The notes under the pieces: model-generated | Told to the model about the DNA's origin: nothing | The model's database searches: none | Seen by the model: only the letters and a program-made list of their open reading frames with translations | Shown: in pieces, positions 8,830 to 16,910 of the stretch | Numbering within the stretch: the first letter of the stretch is position 1 | How the letters are laid out: every line of letters starts with the position of its first letter | Made by a program: the position numbers and the translations under genes | Source of the DNA: Paracoccus denitrificans | GTDB lineage: Bacteria > Pseudomonadota > Alphaproteobacteria > Rhodobacterales > Rhodobacteraceae | DNA length: 64,000 nt | NCBI GenBank assembly: GCA_005768755.1 | Contig: VAFL01000016.1 | Coordinates: 10,448 to 74,447 of the forward strand | Direction of reading: 5' to 3'

Positions 8830-9264
8830 TCAGAACTCCAGAAGACCTGTTGGCAGGGGCACGCCGAGCAGATGTCGGAAAATCGCCCAGGAAAGGATCG
8901 CCAGGACGGCTGCCACGACCGCAGCGTTCAGCCATGATCGGTGCTCGATAAAGCGCAGCACACCGAAGATGAGGCCGAAGGTGGCGATCACCGCACCCAG
9001 GATTTGCATGGCGAGTCCGAAGGCGACAATCGCCATGCCGTATTGCAGCAACCGCCGTCTATCGACGGGCTCTTCCTCGTCCGTAACCTCGCCCGCAGTT
9101 GCCATGCAGACAATCGACGTGCCCGCCAGCAAGAATCCGGCGATGGCAGGGAAGAGTCCGGGACCCGGCTGGCCGGCCGACCAGACACCGAGATGCCAGG
9201 CGATGATTGCCGCCACCAAGCCCAGCCCCAGCAAGATTGCGGATACGAAACGAACCGCGGTCAC
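8830..9264 (-). CDS. tctB: Tripartite tricarboxylate transporter, small subunit TctB
   Basis: 144 residues with four predicted membrane helices, including AILLGLGLVAAIIAWHLG at the N-terminus, followed by the short GPGLFPAIAGFLL segment typical of TctB. It overlaps the tctC stop by four bases (ATGA, 9261-9264) and ends two bases before tctA. TctB is the non-catalytic membrane partner of TctA. Confidence 0.87.
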   Translation of the reverse strand: MTAVRFVSAILLGLGLVAAIIAWHLGVWSAGQPGPGLFPAIAGFLLAGTSIVCMATAGEVTDEEEPVDRRRLLQYGMAIVAFGLAMQILGAVIATFGLIFGVLRFIEHRSWLNAAVVAAVLAILSWAIFRHLLGVPLPTGLLEF

Positions 9265-10226
9265 GGGCGCAGTCCCAGCTGATCGATCTGTTCCCCAATA
9301 CTGCGATACCCCTGCAGTACGTTTTGGGTGAAGCTCGCACTGCTCTGGTAAAGCGCATGACCATGCAGGCTTGTCAGGAAATCACCATATTCCGGTGCCT
9401 TCGTCATTTCGAGGATCAGGTCCTCCCACCAGGCTACGATCTCTGGCGACAACCCTGTCGGACCGACCAACCCATAAGCAGCGGGGATCGCAAGCGGATA
9501 GCCCCGCGATTTGAAAGTTGGCAGATCCGGTTGTTCTGCGATCGAGTCCGGCCCCGTCTCTATCAACAGCCTGACAGATCCTGCTTCGAGATAGGGACCA
9601 TAGCCCGAGGCGACCACGGCATCGATATGCCCCCCCAACAACGCCGTAACGGCCTCGGCCCCGCCGCCAAACGGCACAAAGGTCGCCGCGACACCTTCCT
9701 GACGAAGCGCAGCCTCGGTCGCGATATGCGCCAGCCCGCGCGGCGCGGCAGTTGCCCAACGCAGCTTGCCGGGATTTGCGCGGGCATAGTCGAGCAATTG
9801 ATCCCAATTTTCATATGGGCTGTCACTGTGCACGAAGAGCGGGATCGAGATACCTGCAAAGGCAGCGATATAGGTGAAAGCAGTTTCAGGGTCATAGGCC
9901 ACATCCTGAATATGGGGTGCGACCATGAACGGGCTGACAGAGAACAGCGTCAGAATGGACCCGTCCTTTGCACCGCGCGCGATCTGGTCGCTGGCAATCG
10001 TACCACCGGCTCCAGGTCGGAAATCGAGAGTTGCAGGCACGCCCCGACTTGACTGGGCGTATTTGGCAACGACGCGCGCCGCCAAGTCCCCTGCGCCGCC
10101 AGCAGAAAAACCCACGATGATTTCCGGATCTCTCGCCGGATAGCCATCGGCCTTGGCCCATGCGGCGCGCGGCAATATTCCAGTCACCGCGAGCCCGGCG
10201 AGCATGCTGCGTCGATTCATTTCCAT
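9261..10226 (-). CDS. tctC: Periplasmic substrate-binding receptor of the TTT (Bug) family
   Basis: About 321 residues. The N-terminus MEMNRRSMLAGLAVTGILPR is an export signal with a twin-arginine-like NRRSML before a hydrophobic stretch, cleaved after AAWA. The mature part has Bug/TctC features: the first strand DPEIIVGFSAGGAGD and the RPGAGGTIASDQIARGAKDG substrate loop. Start 10226 is chosen for its GGGAGG Shine-Dalgarno sequence. Bug receptors bind carboxylates and some amino-acid-like compounds; the linked M24 hydrolase and PLP enzyme suggest an amino-acid derivative as ligand. Confidence 0.88.
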   Translation of the reverse strand: MEMNRRSMLAGLAVTGILPRAAWAKADGYPARDPEIIVGFSAGGAGDLAARVVAKYAQSSRGVPATLDFRPGAGGTIASDQIARGAKDGSILTLFSVSPFMVAPHIQDVAYDPETAFTYIAAFAGISIPLFVHSDSPYENWDQLLDYARANPGKLRWATAAPRGLAHIATEAALRQEGVAATFVPFGGGAEAVTALLGGHIDAVVASGYGPYLEAGSVRLLIETGPDSIAEQPDLPTFKSRGYPLAIPAAYGLVGPTGLSPEIVAWWEDLILEMTKAPEYGDFLTSLHGHALYQSSASFTQNVLQGYRSIGEQIDQLGLRP

Positions 10227-10257
10227 CTTCACCTCCCATTATCGATTTTGGTCGAAT

Positions 10258-11541
10258 TCAAACTTGCTGCCGCGCCGTCTGATCATCTGGTCCGGCGCCC
10301 AGGGGCAGTGCATTCCAGGCATCGCGAACCGATCTGAAGGGCTCGACAGCCGTGTCCATGCGCATGGACAGGTCGACATCCTTGAGGCCCGATGCGGTAA
10401 CGACGGCGACAACACTTGCGTCGGCCTTCATCAGGCCGTTCTCCCGCATGGCAGCAATCGCCGCAAAGGGTGTCACTGAGGCCAGTTCCGCAAAAACCCC
10501 CTCTTCGGTCGCCAGCATCTCCTGCCAGGCGATGAGATCCGCATCACCAACGGCGACAGCCTTTCCGTCCGATTGGCGCAGTGCCAGCAGTGCCTGAAAG
10601 GTGCTTTGCGTTGCCCCAATTGAAAGCGCGAGAGACGAAGCTTTCGCTGCCATATTCGGCAGTCGATCGCTCGTCCTGGCTAAGGCCGTCATCAGCGATC
10701 CATGAATTTCGGCTGCAACAAGACGCGGTAACCGTTCAATCAATCTCTCGTCAAAAAGCTCTTGAAAGCCCCACCACATGCCCGCCAAGGCATCGCCGTA
10801 ACAGACGGGAAGAACGCACCAATCCGGCATTTCTCCGTCCAACTGTTCCGCAATCTCGTAGGCAAGGGTCTTGTAGCCCTCGATGCCCAGTGGATGACTG
10901 CCAACGACAGGTGCCCGGAAAGGCGAGGTTGCGAACCACCCATGCCTTTCAACGCCTTCGGCAATGAACTCCCACCTGTCAGGCTTTTGCGCGAAGGGAA
11001 CAATGATCCCCCCTGCCTTCCTGATCTGCGCCATCATCGGCGCAGGGCCACCCGCGAATGTCGCCACGATACATTTGAGACCGGCCTTGGCTGCGTAGGC
11101 AGCAAGAGAAGCCCCTGCATTGCCTGATGAGGCCGTGGCCAGAATCGACACGCCTCGCCGCTTCGCCATCGACACCGCCACTGCCGAAAAGCGGTCCTTG
11201 TGGGACCAGGTCGGGTTCCGGCTCTCGTCCTTTATATAAAGACGGCGCAGCCCCAAGCGCTTGCCAAGCCGAATGGTGTCGATCAGTGGCGTCAAGCCCT
11301 CGCCCAGAGAAACTGCGTCCTCGCTGCTGCAGGGCAGTCTGTCAGCGTAGCGCCACAGTGAGGGAAGCGACGGCGCCCGCGCATCTGCGGCTATCGCGCC
11401 GCTCCTGCCGCCCAGCGGAACTAGCCTCAGATTTGATGCGGCCTCCGGACGACAGGCACCGCAGCCACCCGAGTCAATTGGGATATCGCCGGCTTGGTGC
11501 AGACCGCAGCGAAGACATGAATATTCAAGGCATCCGGTCAT
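10258..11541 (-). CDS. Threonine-synthase-like PLP enzyme
   Basis: 427 residues of the threonine synthase / cysteate synthase branch of fold-type II PLP enzymes. An N-terminal zinc-ribbon-like segment has two CxxC pairs (C9/C12 and C27/C30). The PLP lysine lies in NPTWSHKDR (K115) and the substrate loop is ASSGNAGASLAAY (about 137-149). It overlaps the M24 gene by four bases (ATGA). In this operon it probably eliminates or replaces a beta/gamma substituent from an amino acid released by the upstream hydrolase rather than making threonine. That role is inference. Confidence 0.72.
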   Translation of the reverse strand: MTGCLEYSCLRCGLHQAGDIPIDSGGCGACRPEAASNLRLVPLGGRSGAIAADARAPSLPSLWRYADRLPCSSEDAVSLGEGLTPLIDTIRLGKRLGLRRLYIKDESRNPTWSHKDRFSAVAVSMAKRRGVSILATASSGNAGASLAAYAAKAGLKCIVATFAGGPAPMMAQIRKAGGIIVPFAQKPDRWEFIAEGVERHGWFATSPFRAPVVGSHPLGIEGYKTLAYEIAEQLDGEMPDWCVLPVCYGDALAGMWWGFQELFDERLIERLPRLVAAEIHGSLMTALARTSDRLPNMAAKASSLALSIGATQSTFQALLALRQSDGKAVAVGDADLIAWQEMLATEEGVFAELASVTPFAAIAAMRENGLMKADASVVAVVTASGLKDVDLSMRMDTAVEPFRSVRDAWNALPLGAGPDDQTARQQV

Positions 11542-12746
11542 GGCGCGACCTCAATCAGATCGCCGCCAGTCGTCATCAAACTTTCGACACCATCAGGCCG
11601 AACGACTATCATGTCTTCGACCTGCAAGCCCCATCGACCCAATTCGTAATATGGCGTCTCGACGCAGAGGACCATTCCGGCTTCAAGGATTTCTGTGCTC
11701 GACGCCGTAAGGCTCGGTGCGTCATACCCATCAATGCCGATCCCGTGGCCGACATGACTGCGCCGATAGTGCCCGATGCCCTCGCGGCGCACATTCTCGA
11801 CCACCGCATCAAAAATATCGGCAACACGGGCGCCAGGTCGAATGATTTCATAGGCCCGCTGGATGCCAGCAAGCAGCGCGGCGTGATAGCGCCGAACTTC
11901 GGGTCCGGGATCTCCAAAGGCTGCTATGCGGGCAATATCCGCGCGATAATGCTGATATCGACCTCCGACGTCGAACCGAATGACGTCACCTTCCTGCAAC
12001 TGCCGTTGCGACGGCTGAACATTTGGCAAGGCGCTTCTTTCACCGAAACCGATGCACCCAAGGACCGGGAGGGCGTCTTCCTGAACCGTCTTCGTATGAA
12101 ACGCCCGTGCAAGCTCTGCCTCCGTTACATCGGTGCTGGCAACCGCCAGCGCTGCCTCAATCGAGCGCTCGGTAATTTTCGCGATTCTGGAAAGCCGAAA
12201 GATTTCCTCGGCAGTTTTGATCCTCCGAACCTTCCGCAAGAGGGAGGCAGCTGGAACGAACTCGATTTCCGGCATGCGGTCGACAAGCATTTCGAACTGT
12301 CCAGGCATCAGGCCGACCTCATCGATGCCGACACGACCGCGACGAATTCCGGTACTCTGCAGGGCCACGACAAGGGCAGAAAGAGAATCCGCATGGTTCG
12401 GCACCTTCAAAAGCGACGCAAAGGCTTCCGAAGATGATGTCAGCCTGGCTTCGCTCTGCTGATCGACATGGAATGCGCCGAAGCTGCGCACTTTCGAAAT
12501 CCAGCAGCTCTGATCAGCGACGAGGTCCAGAGTGGACGTGCTGGTGATGATCTCCGGCTCTCCTTTGCCGGGCGCAGGCCAGAGCACGTAAGCTTGCGGC
12601 CCGCGACGGATCCATTGAGACAGCGCCCAAAAACCACTCATATAGGTTACATTTTCTGGTGCGGTTCCCACAATGGCGTCGAGCTGCTCGTGTTGCAGTT
12701 GCTCTTTCAGACGTTCGATATTGAGAAGAATGCGATCAGATTTCAT
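11538..12746 (-). CDS. M24-family (Xaa-Pro aminopeptidase/creatinase-fold) hydrolase
   Basis: 402 residues: an N-terminal creatinase-type domain (about 1-150) and a pita-bread M24 domain (about 165-395). All five metal ligands of true metallopeptidases appear: Asp in RFDVGGRY, Asp in RADIARI, His in HVGHGIGID, Glu in LCVETPYYE, and Glu in GLQVEDMIVV. It is therefore likely metal dependent, unlike creatinase. Ectoine hydrolase is one M24 relative with a non-peptide substrate. The gene overlaps both the IclR gene and the PLP gene by four bases, placing it in the uptake/catabolic operon. Confidence 0.83.
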   Translation of the reverse strand: MKSDRILLNIERLKEQLQHEQLDAIVGTAPENVTYMSGFWALSQWIRRGPQAYVLWPAPGKGEPEIITSTSTLDLVADQSCWISKVRSFGAFHVDQQSEARLTSSSEAFASLLKVPNHADSLSALVVALQSTGIRRGRVGIDEVGLMPGQFEMLVDRMPEIEFVPAASLLRKVRRIKTAEEIFRLSRIAKITERSIEAALAVASTDVTEAELARAFHTKTVQEDALPVLGCIGFGERSALPNVQPSQRQLQEGDVIRFDVGGRYQHYRADIARIAAFGDPGPEVRRYHAALLAGIQRAYEIIRPGARVADIFDAVVENVRREGIGHYRRSHVGHGIGIDGYDAPSLTASSTEILEAGMVLCVETPYYELGRWGLQVEDMIVVRPDGVESLMTTGGDLIEVAP

Positions 12747-13531
12747 TCCGCGCGCTCCGGATCTTTGTTTTCTGGAACGGCGCGACCCAGAGACGCGGAG
12801 ATACGCTTGGCCGCTGCCATGACCAGCTCACCTGTTTCGGCGATTTCGACCTGCGGCCCTACGCCACGCGGATAGGCAACGCTGATCGCAGCCACGACCG
12901 CCTCGTCTGCGTCACAGATCGGGGCGGCGATGGAGATCACGCCGACAATGTTTTCGTCGAGGGAGGTGCTGTAGCCGATCTTTCGTGCGGTGCGAATCTG
13001 TTCGGCCAATCGCCCGGCATCAACGACCGTCCGCGGCGTCAACTTCTCGAGTGGCAGTTCCTTCAGGAACTCGGCCAAAGCCTTGTCCGGCATGCCCAGC
13101 AGAAGAGCCTTCCCAAGCGCCGTGGCATGGAGCTTCATGGTCTCGCCCGGTGCAGAGCGGATCACGACCGGACTATCGCTCTGAACCGCGCGAAGATACA
13201 GGCCCAGAGAACCCCGGCGAACTCCGAGGAAAGCATTGAAATGGCCTTTCGAGGCCAGGGCCTGCAGTTCGGGCTGCGCCAGCTCGATCAGCCTGTCCCG
13301 TCCGAGGAGACGCTGTGCCAGGGCCAAAACACCATAGCCCAAATGATAGCGGCGGGTTTCACAATCCTGTTCGACATAGCCGAACTCACCGAGAGTATTG
13401 AGGATCCTCTGGATCGCGGGAGCGCTGAGTTCCACGCGCCGCGCCAATTCACGAACACCGAGTGGCTCCACCGATGCGTTGAGCTCTTCAAGCACCATCA
13501 GGCCACGGTTAAGAGACAAGCTGCCCGACAT
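12743..13531 (-). CDS. IclR-family transcriptional regulator
   Basis: 262 residues with an N-terminal winged helix-turn-helix (about 5-60, VRELARRVELSAPAIQRIL) and the IclR effector domain (about 75-245; LHATALGKALL, YSTSLDENIVGVISIAAPI). It is the first gene of a six-gene minus-strand operon with four-base overlaps, ending with tctA. IclR proteins bind small acids. An inverted repeat overlaps its Shine-Dalgarno sequence, consistent with autoregulation and so control of the whole operon. Confidence 0.9.
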   Translation of the reverse strand: MSGSLSLNRGLMVLEELNASVEPLGVRELARRVELSAPAIQRILNTLGEFGYVEQDCETRRYHLGYGVLALAQRLLGRDRLIELAQPELQALASKGHFNAFLGVRRGSLGLYLRAVQSDSPVVIRSAPGETMKLHATALGKALLLGMPDKALAEFLKELPLEKLTPRTVVDAGRLAEQIRTARKIGYSTSLDENIVGVISIAAPICDADEAVVAAISVAYPRGVGPQVEIAETGELVMAAAKRISASLGRAVPENKDPERAE

Positions 13532-13536
13532 AAATG

Positions 13537-13551
13537 TTCCTTATTTAGGAA
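13537..13551. promoter_or_regulatory. Inverted repeat overlapping the IclR ribosome-binding site
   Basis: TTCCTTATTTAGGAA is an inverted repeat (five-base arms, five-base spacer), and another TTCC half-site follows at 13557-13560. On the minus strand the AGGAA arm doubles as the Shine-Dalgarno sequence of the iclR-type gene (start 13531). A candidate autoregulatory operator that would block transcription or translation initiation. Confidence 0.4.
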
Positions 13552-13611
13552 TGCTGTTCCGACAAAATCTAAAAGACGCTATTCGCCCTGTGGCTGTCAA
13601 GTACGAATGTT

Positions 13612-13637
13612 CACTATAGTGTGTCGCGATATAGTAA
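13612..13637. promoter_or_regulatory. Candidate XRE repressor sites upstream of the 13659 gene
   Basis: CACTATAGTG at 13612-13621 is a perfect palindrome, and GATATAGTAA follows at 13628-13637, ending 21 bases before the ATG. The same ATATAGTAA string recurs at 14242-14250, upstream of the second XRE gene and of luxR, suggesting a shared operator. Confidence 0.35.
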
Positions 13638-13658
13638 ACGCGATGCGATCCGAGATGC

Positions 13659-13874
13659 ATGGACATCCGTGTGCTCGTCGGTCTCAACATACAGCGTCTC
13701 AGACGCGCACGCGGCATTTCGCAGGAGGAACTGGCCTTGCGTGCGGATTGCACACGGGGTTACCTGAGTGGCGTGGAGACCGGTCGTCGTAATCCTACCG
13801 TTGCCTTCCTCGCGCAGCTCGCAGAGGCGTTGGAAAGCGAGCCCAGAGAGTTCTTTGAAAGAACTCACAAGTAG
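13659..13874 (+). CDS. Small XRE-family helix-turn-helix regulator
   Basis: 71 residues, essentially one Cro/CI-type helix-turn-helix (RARGISQEELALRADCTRGY, followed by LSGVETGRRNPTV). Single-domain repressors of this kind usually dimerise and autoregulate. The palindrome and ATATAGTAA motif upstream fit this. It stands beside a second XRE gene and a LuxR/LuxI pair, so it may modulate quorum sensing. It resembles the single-domain XRE proteins common in rhizobia and Rhodobacterales; a specific partner cannot be told from sequence. Confidence 0.8.
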   Translation: MDIRVLVGLNIQRLRRARGISQEELALRADCTRGYLSGVETGRRNPTVAFLAQLAEALESEPREFFERTHK

Positions 13875-13974
13875 GCAATGTGATCGCCAATCAATTTCTT
13901 GACTGCCATCAATCCGCGCCGGACAATGCTTGCCTTGGGGTCAACCTTGGGCGGCTTGAGGATGAGATTTGCGC

Positions 13975-14202
13975 TCAGTCCTGACGGCGCAAATACTCTC
14001 GGCAGAGCATAGCTTCGACGTCGATTTGCAACGCCAAAGCAATGGCTTCTAGCGTGTCAACGGTCGGTGAATTTTCTTCGCGTTCGAGCTTTCCGATGTA
14101 ATTTCGATCGAGTCCTGCCAGGTCAGCCAACTGCTCCTGGGTCAGCCGCGCCGATTGGCGCTGCAGTCGCAGATTTCTGGCAATGATCGACCTCAACCTC
14201 AT
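13975..14202 (-). CDS. Small XRE-family helix-turn-helix regulator
   Basis: 75 residues with a Cro/CI helix-turn-helix: SARLTQEQLADLAGLDRNYI, then GKLEREENSPTVDTLEAIA. It converges with the preceding XRE gene and is divergent from luxR, with which it shares a promoter region holding ATATAGTAA. That placement suggests it represses itself and perhaps luxR. Its helix-turn-helix differs enough from the 13659 protein that they are not recent duplicates. Confidence 0.8.
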   Translation of the reverse strand: MRLRSIIARNLRLQRQSARLTQEQLADLAGLDRNYIGKLEREENSPTVDTLEAIALALQIDVEAMLCREYLRRQD

Positions 14203-14240
14203 CCGCCGACAAAGGCAGCGGAGTGTTCTTGTATCTACCT

Positions 14241-14250
14241 AATATAGTAA
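14241..14250. promoter_or_regulatory. AATATAGTAA motif in the luxR/XRE divergent promoter
   Basis: AATATAGTAA differs by one base from GATATAGTAA at 13628-13637 in front of the other XRE gene. It sits between the starts of the 13975-14202 XRE gene and luxR in a local AT-rich stretch. Candidate operator or -10-like element; the two explanations cannot be separated by eye. Confidence 0.3.
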
Positions 14251-14356
14251 TCATTCGTAAGTTGCTGTCTTGTTTGAAGAAGTTTTCCCTACATATCCTT
14301 CGCCATCCATCACTCAAATCCGTAAGGCGGCGGTTCCCTTCGTTTCCGTGAATGCC

Positions 14357-15085
14357 ATGGCGCAAAACGATCTGATAGACATCTTGCCACTTGCCATCGA
14401 GATCGATCAGGCAACTTTGATCGGTGACGTTCACACCGCGCTTCTTGGCGCTGTAAGGCAGTTTGGCTACAGCGCCTGCCTGATCACCAATCTGACGATG
14501 ATGAAACGCCCGCGATGGCACGAAAATATTATGGCCAATGACTGGCCCGACGATTGGTACAATCATTACAATGCCGCCGGTCACTATAGATACGATCCTT
14601 GTGTCGCCCGCAGTCTCAGATCTGCGGAACCCTTCACATGGCGCGAGATCGAGATGCGTTCACTTAGTCCGGCAGCCGTCCGTGTCATGAGAGAGGCCAA
14701 AGATTTTGGACTGAGGGAAGGAATCTGTATTCCCGTCCATGCGCCGTTCTCGGCACCAGCAGTTATCAGCCTTTCCGGTCGAAAGGTGGAGAAATCGGAC
14801 CTGACCCGACCGACTGTCACAATCCTTGCCCGGCAGGCCCTAACCTCCGCACTGCGCATCATGTCACTCAGCGCCCCTCCCCCAACTGCGGCTCTGACTC
14901 AACGGGAAAAGGAGATCCTGCGCTGGGTCGCTGAAGGGAAAACAGCCTGGGAAATATCCCGCATACTGTCGCTTTCCGAGCATACGGTGCTCACGCATCA
15001 GCGAAACGCAAAGAACAAGCTGGGCGCTGCCAACAATGTCCACGCCGTTGTGACGGCTTTCCTGCGGCAGGAAATACAGCCCTGA
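14357..15085 (+). CDS. LuxR-family quorum-sensing regulator
   Basis: About 242 residues from the ATG at 14357. An N-terminal autoinducer-binding domain (about 15-160) carries the family aromatic and acidic positions in WPDDWYNHYNAAGHYRYDP, and a C-terminal LuxR helix-turn-helix (about 178-240) has LTQREKEILRWVAEGKTAWE and LSEHTVLTHQRNAKNKLGA. The frame extends upstream to 14270, but the domain and usual length of about 240 fit 14357. It binds an acyl-homoserine lactone and controls target genes; luxI follows 72 bases downstream, making this a cognate pair. Confidence 0.88.
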   Translation: MAQNDLIDILPLAIEIDQATLIGDVHTALLGAVRQFGYSACLITNLTMMKRPRWHENIMANDWPDDWYNHYNAAGHYRYDPCVARSLRSAEPFTWREIEMRSLSPAAVRVMREAKDFGLREGICIPVHAPFSAPAVISLSGRKVEKSDLTRPTVTILARQALTSALRIMSLSAPPPTAALTQREKEILRWVAEGKTAWEISRILSLSEHTVLTHQRNAKNKLGAANNVHAVVTAFLRQEIQP

Positions 15086-15157
15086 TCAATACCGAGTTCT
15101 GGCGATAGCGGTGATCGCTTTTGTCGGCATGCTCGTCATAGCCAGGGAGGCAGACAC

Positions 15158-15832
15158 ATGTTTCGCGTTCACATCGTCAACAAATTCAACAAAGATCGCT
15201 ATGCAGATCAACTTGAGCAACAGTTCAGGCTGAGGCACGAAATCTATATCGGAGAGCGTGGGTGGACGGATATTGCCCGCGCCGATGGGCGGGAGATCGA
15301 TCAATTCGACAATGATGACGCCATCTATCTCCTTGGCATCACGTCTGCTGGGGAGGTGGTCGGCGGCTCTCGTCTGGTTCCAAGTCTGAAGCCGCACCTG
15401 ATGAGCGAGGTCTTTCCCAACCTTGCGCCGGGTGGCGTGCCACGAGGCAAGGGAATCTATGAATGGACGCGTATTTTTGTCGCACCTGCGCTGCGAACGC
15501 CGTCCAGACCGGCATTGGCCGCCGGACTCATCTATTGCGGGATACAGGAATATTGCGTTCAATCGCAAATCGAAAACCTGTCCATCGTGTGCGAAACCTA
15601 TTGGATTGATCGCCTCGCCAGCCTGGGATGGAAGCCCAGATTGCTGGGGCCGGTTTTTACTCACCAGGGAAGTGATCTTGTCGCCCTCATCACCGACACC
15701 AATACCAGCGCGCTGAATGCGACCCGCAGTTTCTACGGAATAGAAGAGCCCGTTCTTCAGGATCTCTCCGGTCAGCAAGTAATTTCCGAGTGTCGCGACA
15801 CCGAGCAAAAATCTGCTGTGCCGCGGCGCTGA
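15158..15832 (+). CDS. Acyl-homoserine-lactone synthase (LuxI family)
   Basis: 224 residues. It keeps the LuxI pattern: FRLRHEIYIGERGW near the N-terminus, the conserved Asp in EIDQFDNDDAIYLL, GGSRLVPS, and EWTRIFVAP in the core. The ATG has a strong AGGGAGG Shine-Dalgarno sequence. LuxI enzymes make the signal from S-adenosylmethionine and an acyl carrier; chain length cannot be read from sequence. A GCGAT/ATCGC inverted repeat lies in the luxR-luxI gap, but I could not identify a convincing lux box. Confidence 0.9.
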   Translation: MFRVHIVNKFNKDRYADQLEQQFRLRHEIYIGERGWTDIARADGREIDQFDNDDAIYLLGITSAGEVVGGSRLVPSLKPHLMSEVFPNLAPGGVPRGKGIYEWTRIFVAPALRTPSRPALAAGLIYCGIQEYCVQSQIENLSIVCETYWIDRLASLGWKPRLLGPVFTHQGSDLVALITDTNTSALNATRSFYGIEEPVLQDLSGQQVISECRDTEQKSAVPRR

Positions 15833-15950
15833 TACCCTTGGCGGGGATCGTCGTTTACTGGCTCGTCCTCCCTCACGTAACTGCAGGAACTTGGAAAAGC
15901 AGAATCTGGCTGCAAAAACTTGAAACTCGATGATCCCAAGGAATGGGGAT

Positions 15951-16844
15951 ATGGTCGACCTTTCTTCCGCATTGCACATACGACACATCCGCTACGTTGT
16001 CGCGGCGGCGGAACTCGGCAGCTTTCGACGCGCCGCCATTCATCTCAATGTGCCGGAATCCGCGATCAGCCGCCGCATTTCCGATCTCGAAGCTTGGCTC
16101 GGCACCAAAATCTTTATTCGGTCAGCAGCCGGGGTTCGCCTGACATTCGCGGGCGAAAAATTCGTTCTCCGGTGCCGCTATCTTCTGACTGAGATCAGAC
16201 ATGCGCAGTCGGAGATTCAAGCCGTTCGACAAGGCATGTGGGGCATGCTGACAATTGGTGTCATCTCTTCCCTGGCATCCAGCACCCTTTCTGCTCTGCT
16301 GCGCGATTTTGCTGAACGGCACCCCAAGATCCATACGACCTATGTCGAAGCGACCGCCGAAGCGCATCTGTTTCAGGCGGGCGGCCTCACGCTCGATGTC
16401 GCTTTCGTTTCGGAAGGAAGGTTGCCTCATGAGGTTTCGAGCCAATGCCTCTGGCATGAACGGCTCTTCGCGGTACTGCCGGAAGCACATCCGCGTGCCA
16501 AAGATAGCAATATCAATATCGGCGCGTTGGCCGACGAGACGTTCCTTCTGAACGACTCCGCACGAGGGCGGAGCACAAGTCAGTATCTGCATCGCCGGCT
16601 CGGTGCGCTTGGTTGCCGGCCCAATATCCGGTATCAGGATGTCGACCAGGAAAGCCTGCCCCTCCTTGTTGCCTTGGGACATGGGATCACTCTCGCGTTC
16701 GAACCTGCGACAATTGCCAGGATGCCGGGTGTTGCCCTCCGCCCCATCGCCGAGCCGAGGCTCATCCACGCAATATGGTCAGAAGAGAATGACAATCCCG
16801 CATTGCCCCTGTTTCTCAAGCTCGCCAAATCGGTGCAAGAATAG
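15951..16844 (+). CDS. LysR-family transcriptional regulator
   Basis: About 297 residues. An N-terminal helix-turn-helix (GSFRRAAIHLNVPESAISRR) is followed by the dimerisation helix and a periplasmic-binding-protein-like effector domain (about 90-295). Start 15951 is preferred over 15930 because AAGGAA lies about eight bases upstream. It is 118 bases downstream of luxI and on the same strand, without an adjacent divergent target gene, so its regulon is unclear. Confidence 0.85.
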   Translation: MVDLSSALHIRHIRYVVAAAELGSFRRAAIHLNVPESAISRRISDLEAWLGTKIFIRSAAGVRLTFAGEKFVLRCRYLLTEIRHAQSEIQAVRQGMWGMLTIGVISSLASSTLSALLRDFAERHPKIHTTYVEATAEAHLFQAGGLTLDVAFVSEGRLPHEVSSQCLWHERLFAVLPEAHPRAKDSNINIGALADETFLLNDSARGRSTSQYLHRRLGALGCRPNIRYQDVDQESLPLLVALGHGITLAFEPATIARMPGVALRPIAEPRLIHAIWSEENDNPALPLFLKLAKSVQE

Positions 16845-16910
16845 CACGGATTTCTTGTTGACTTTCTTCGGAGCCAGAACCGGCACGAATCCCTCAAGCA
16901 GCCGTCAGGT

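Noticed and set aside
8213..9331. 372-residue plus-strand frame across tctA/tctB
   Set aside because: Antisense to well-supported transporter genes; low-complexity Arg/Asp/Gly composition.
11127..12437. 436-residue plus-strand frame opposite the M24 gene
   Set aside because: Shadow of a conserved M24 protein with all metal ligands intact.
15086..15157. Lux box upstream of luxI
   Set aside because: Only a short GCGAT/ATCGC dyad is visible; no 18-20 bp palindrome of the usual type.
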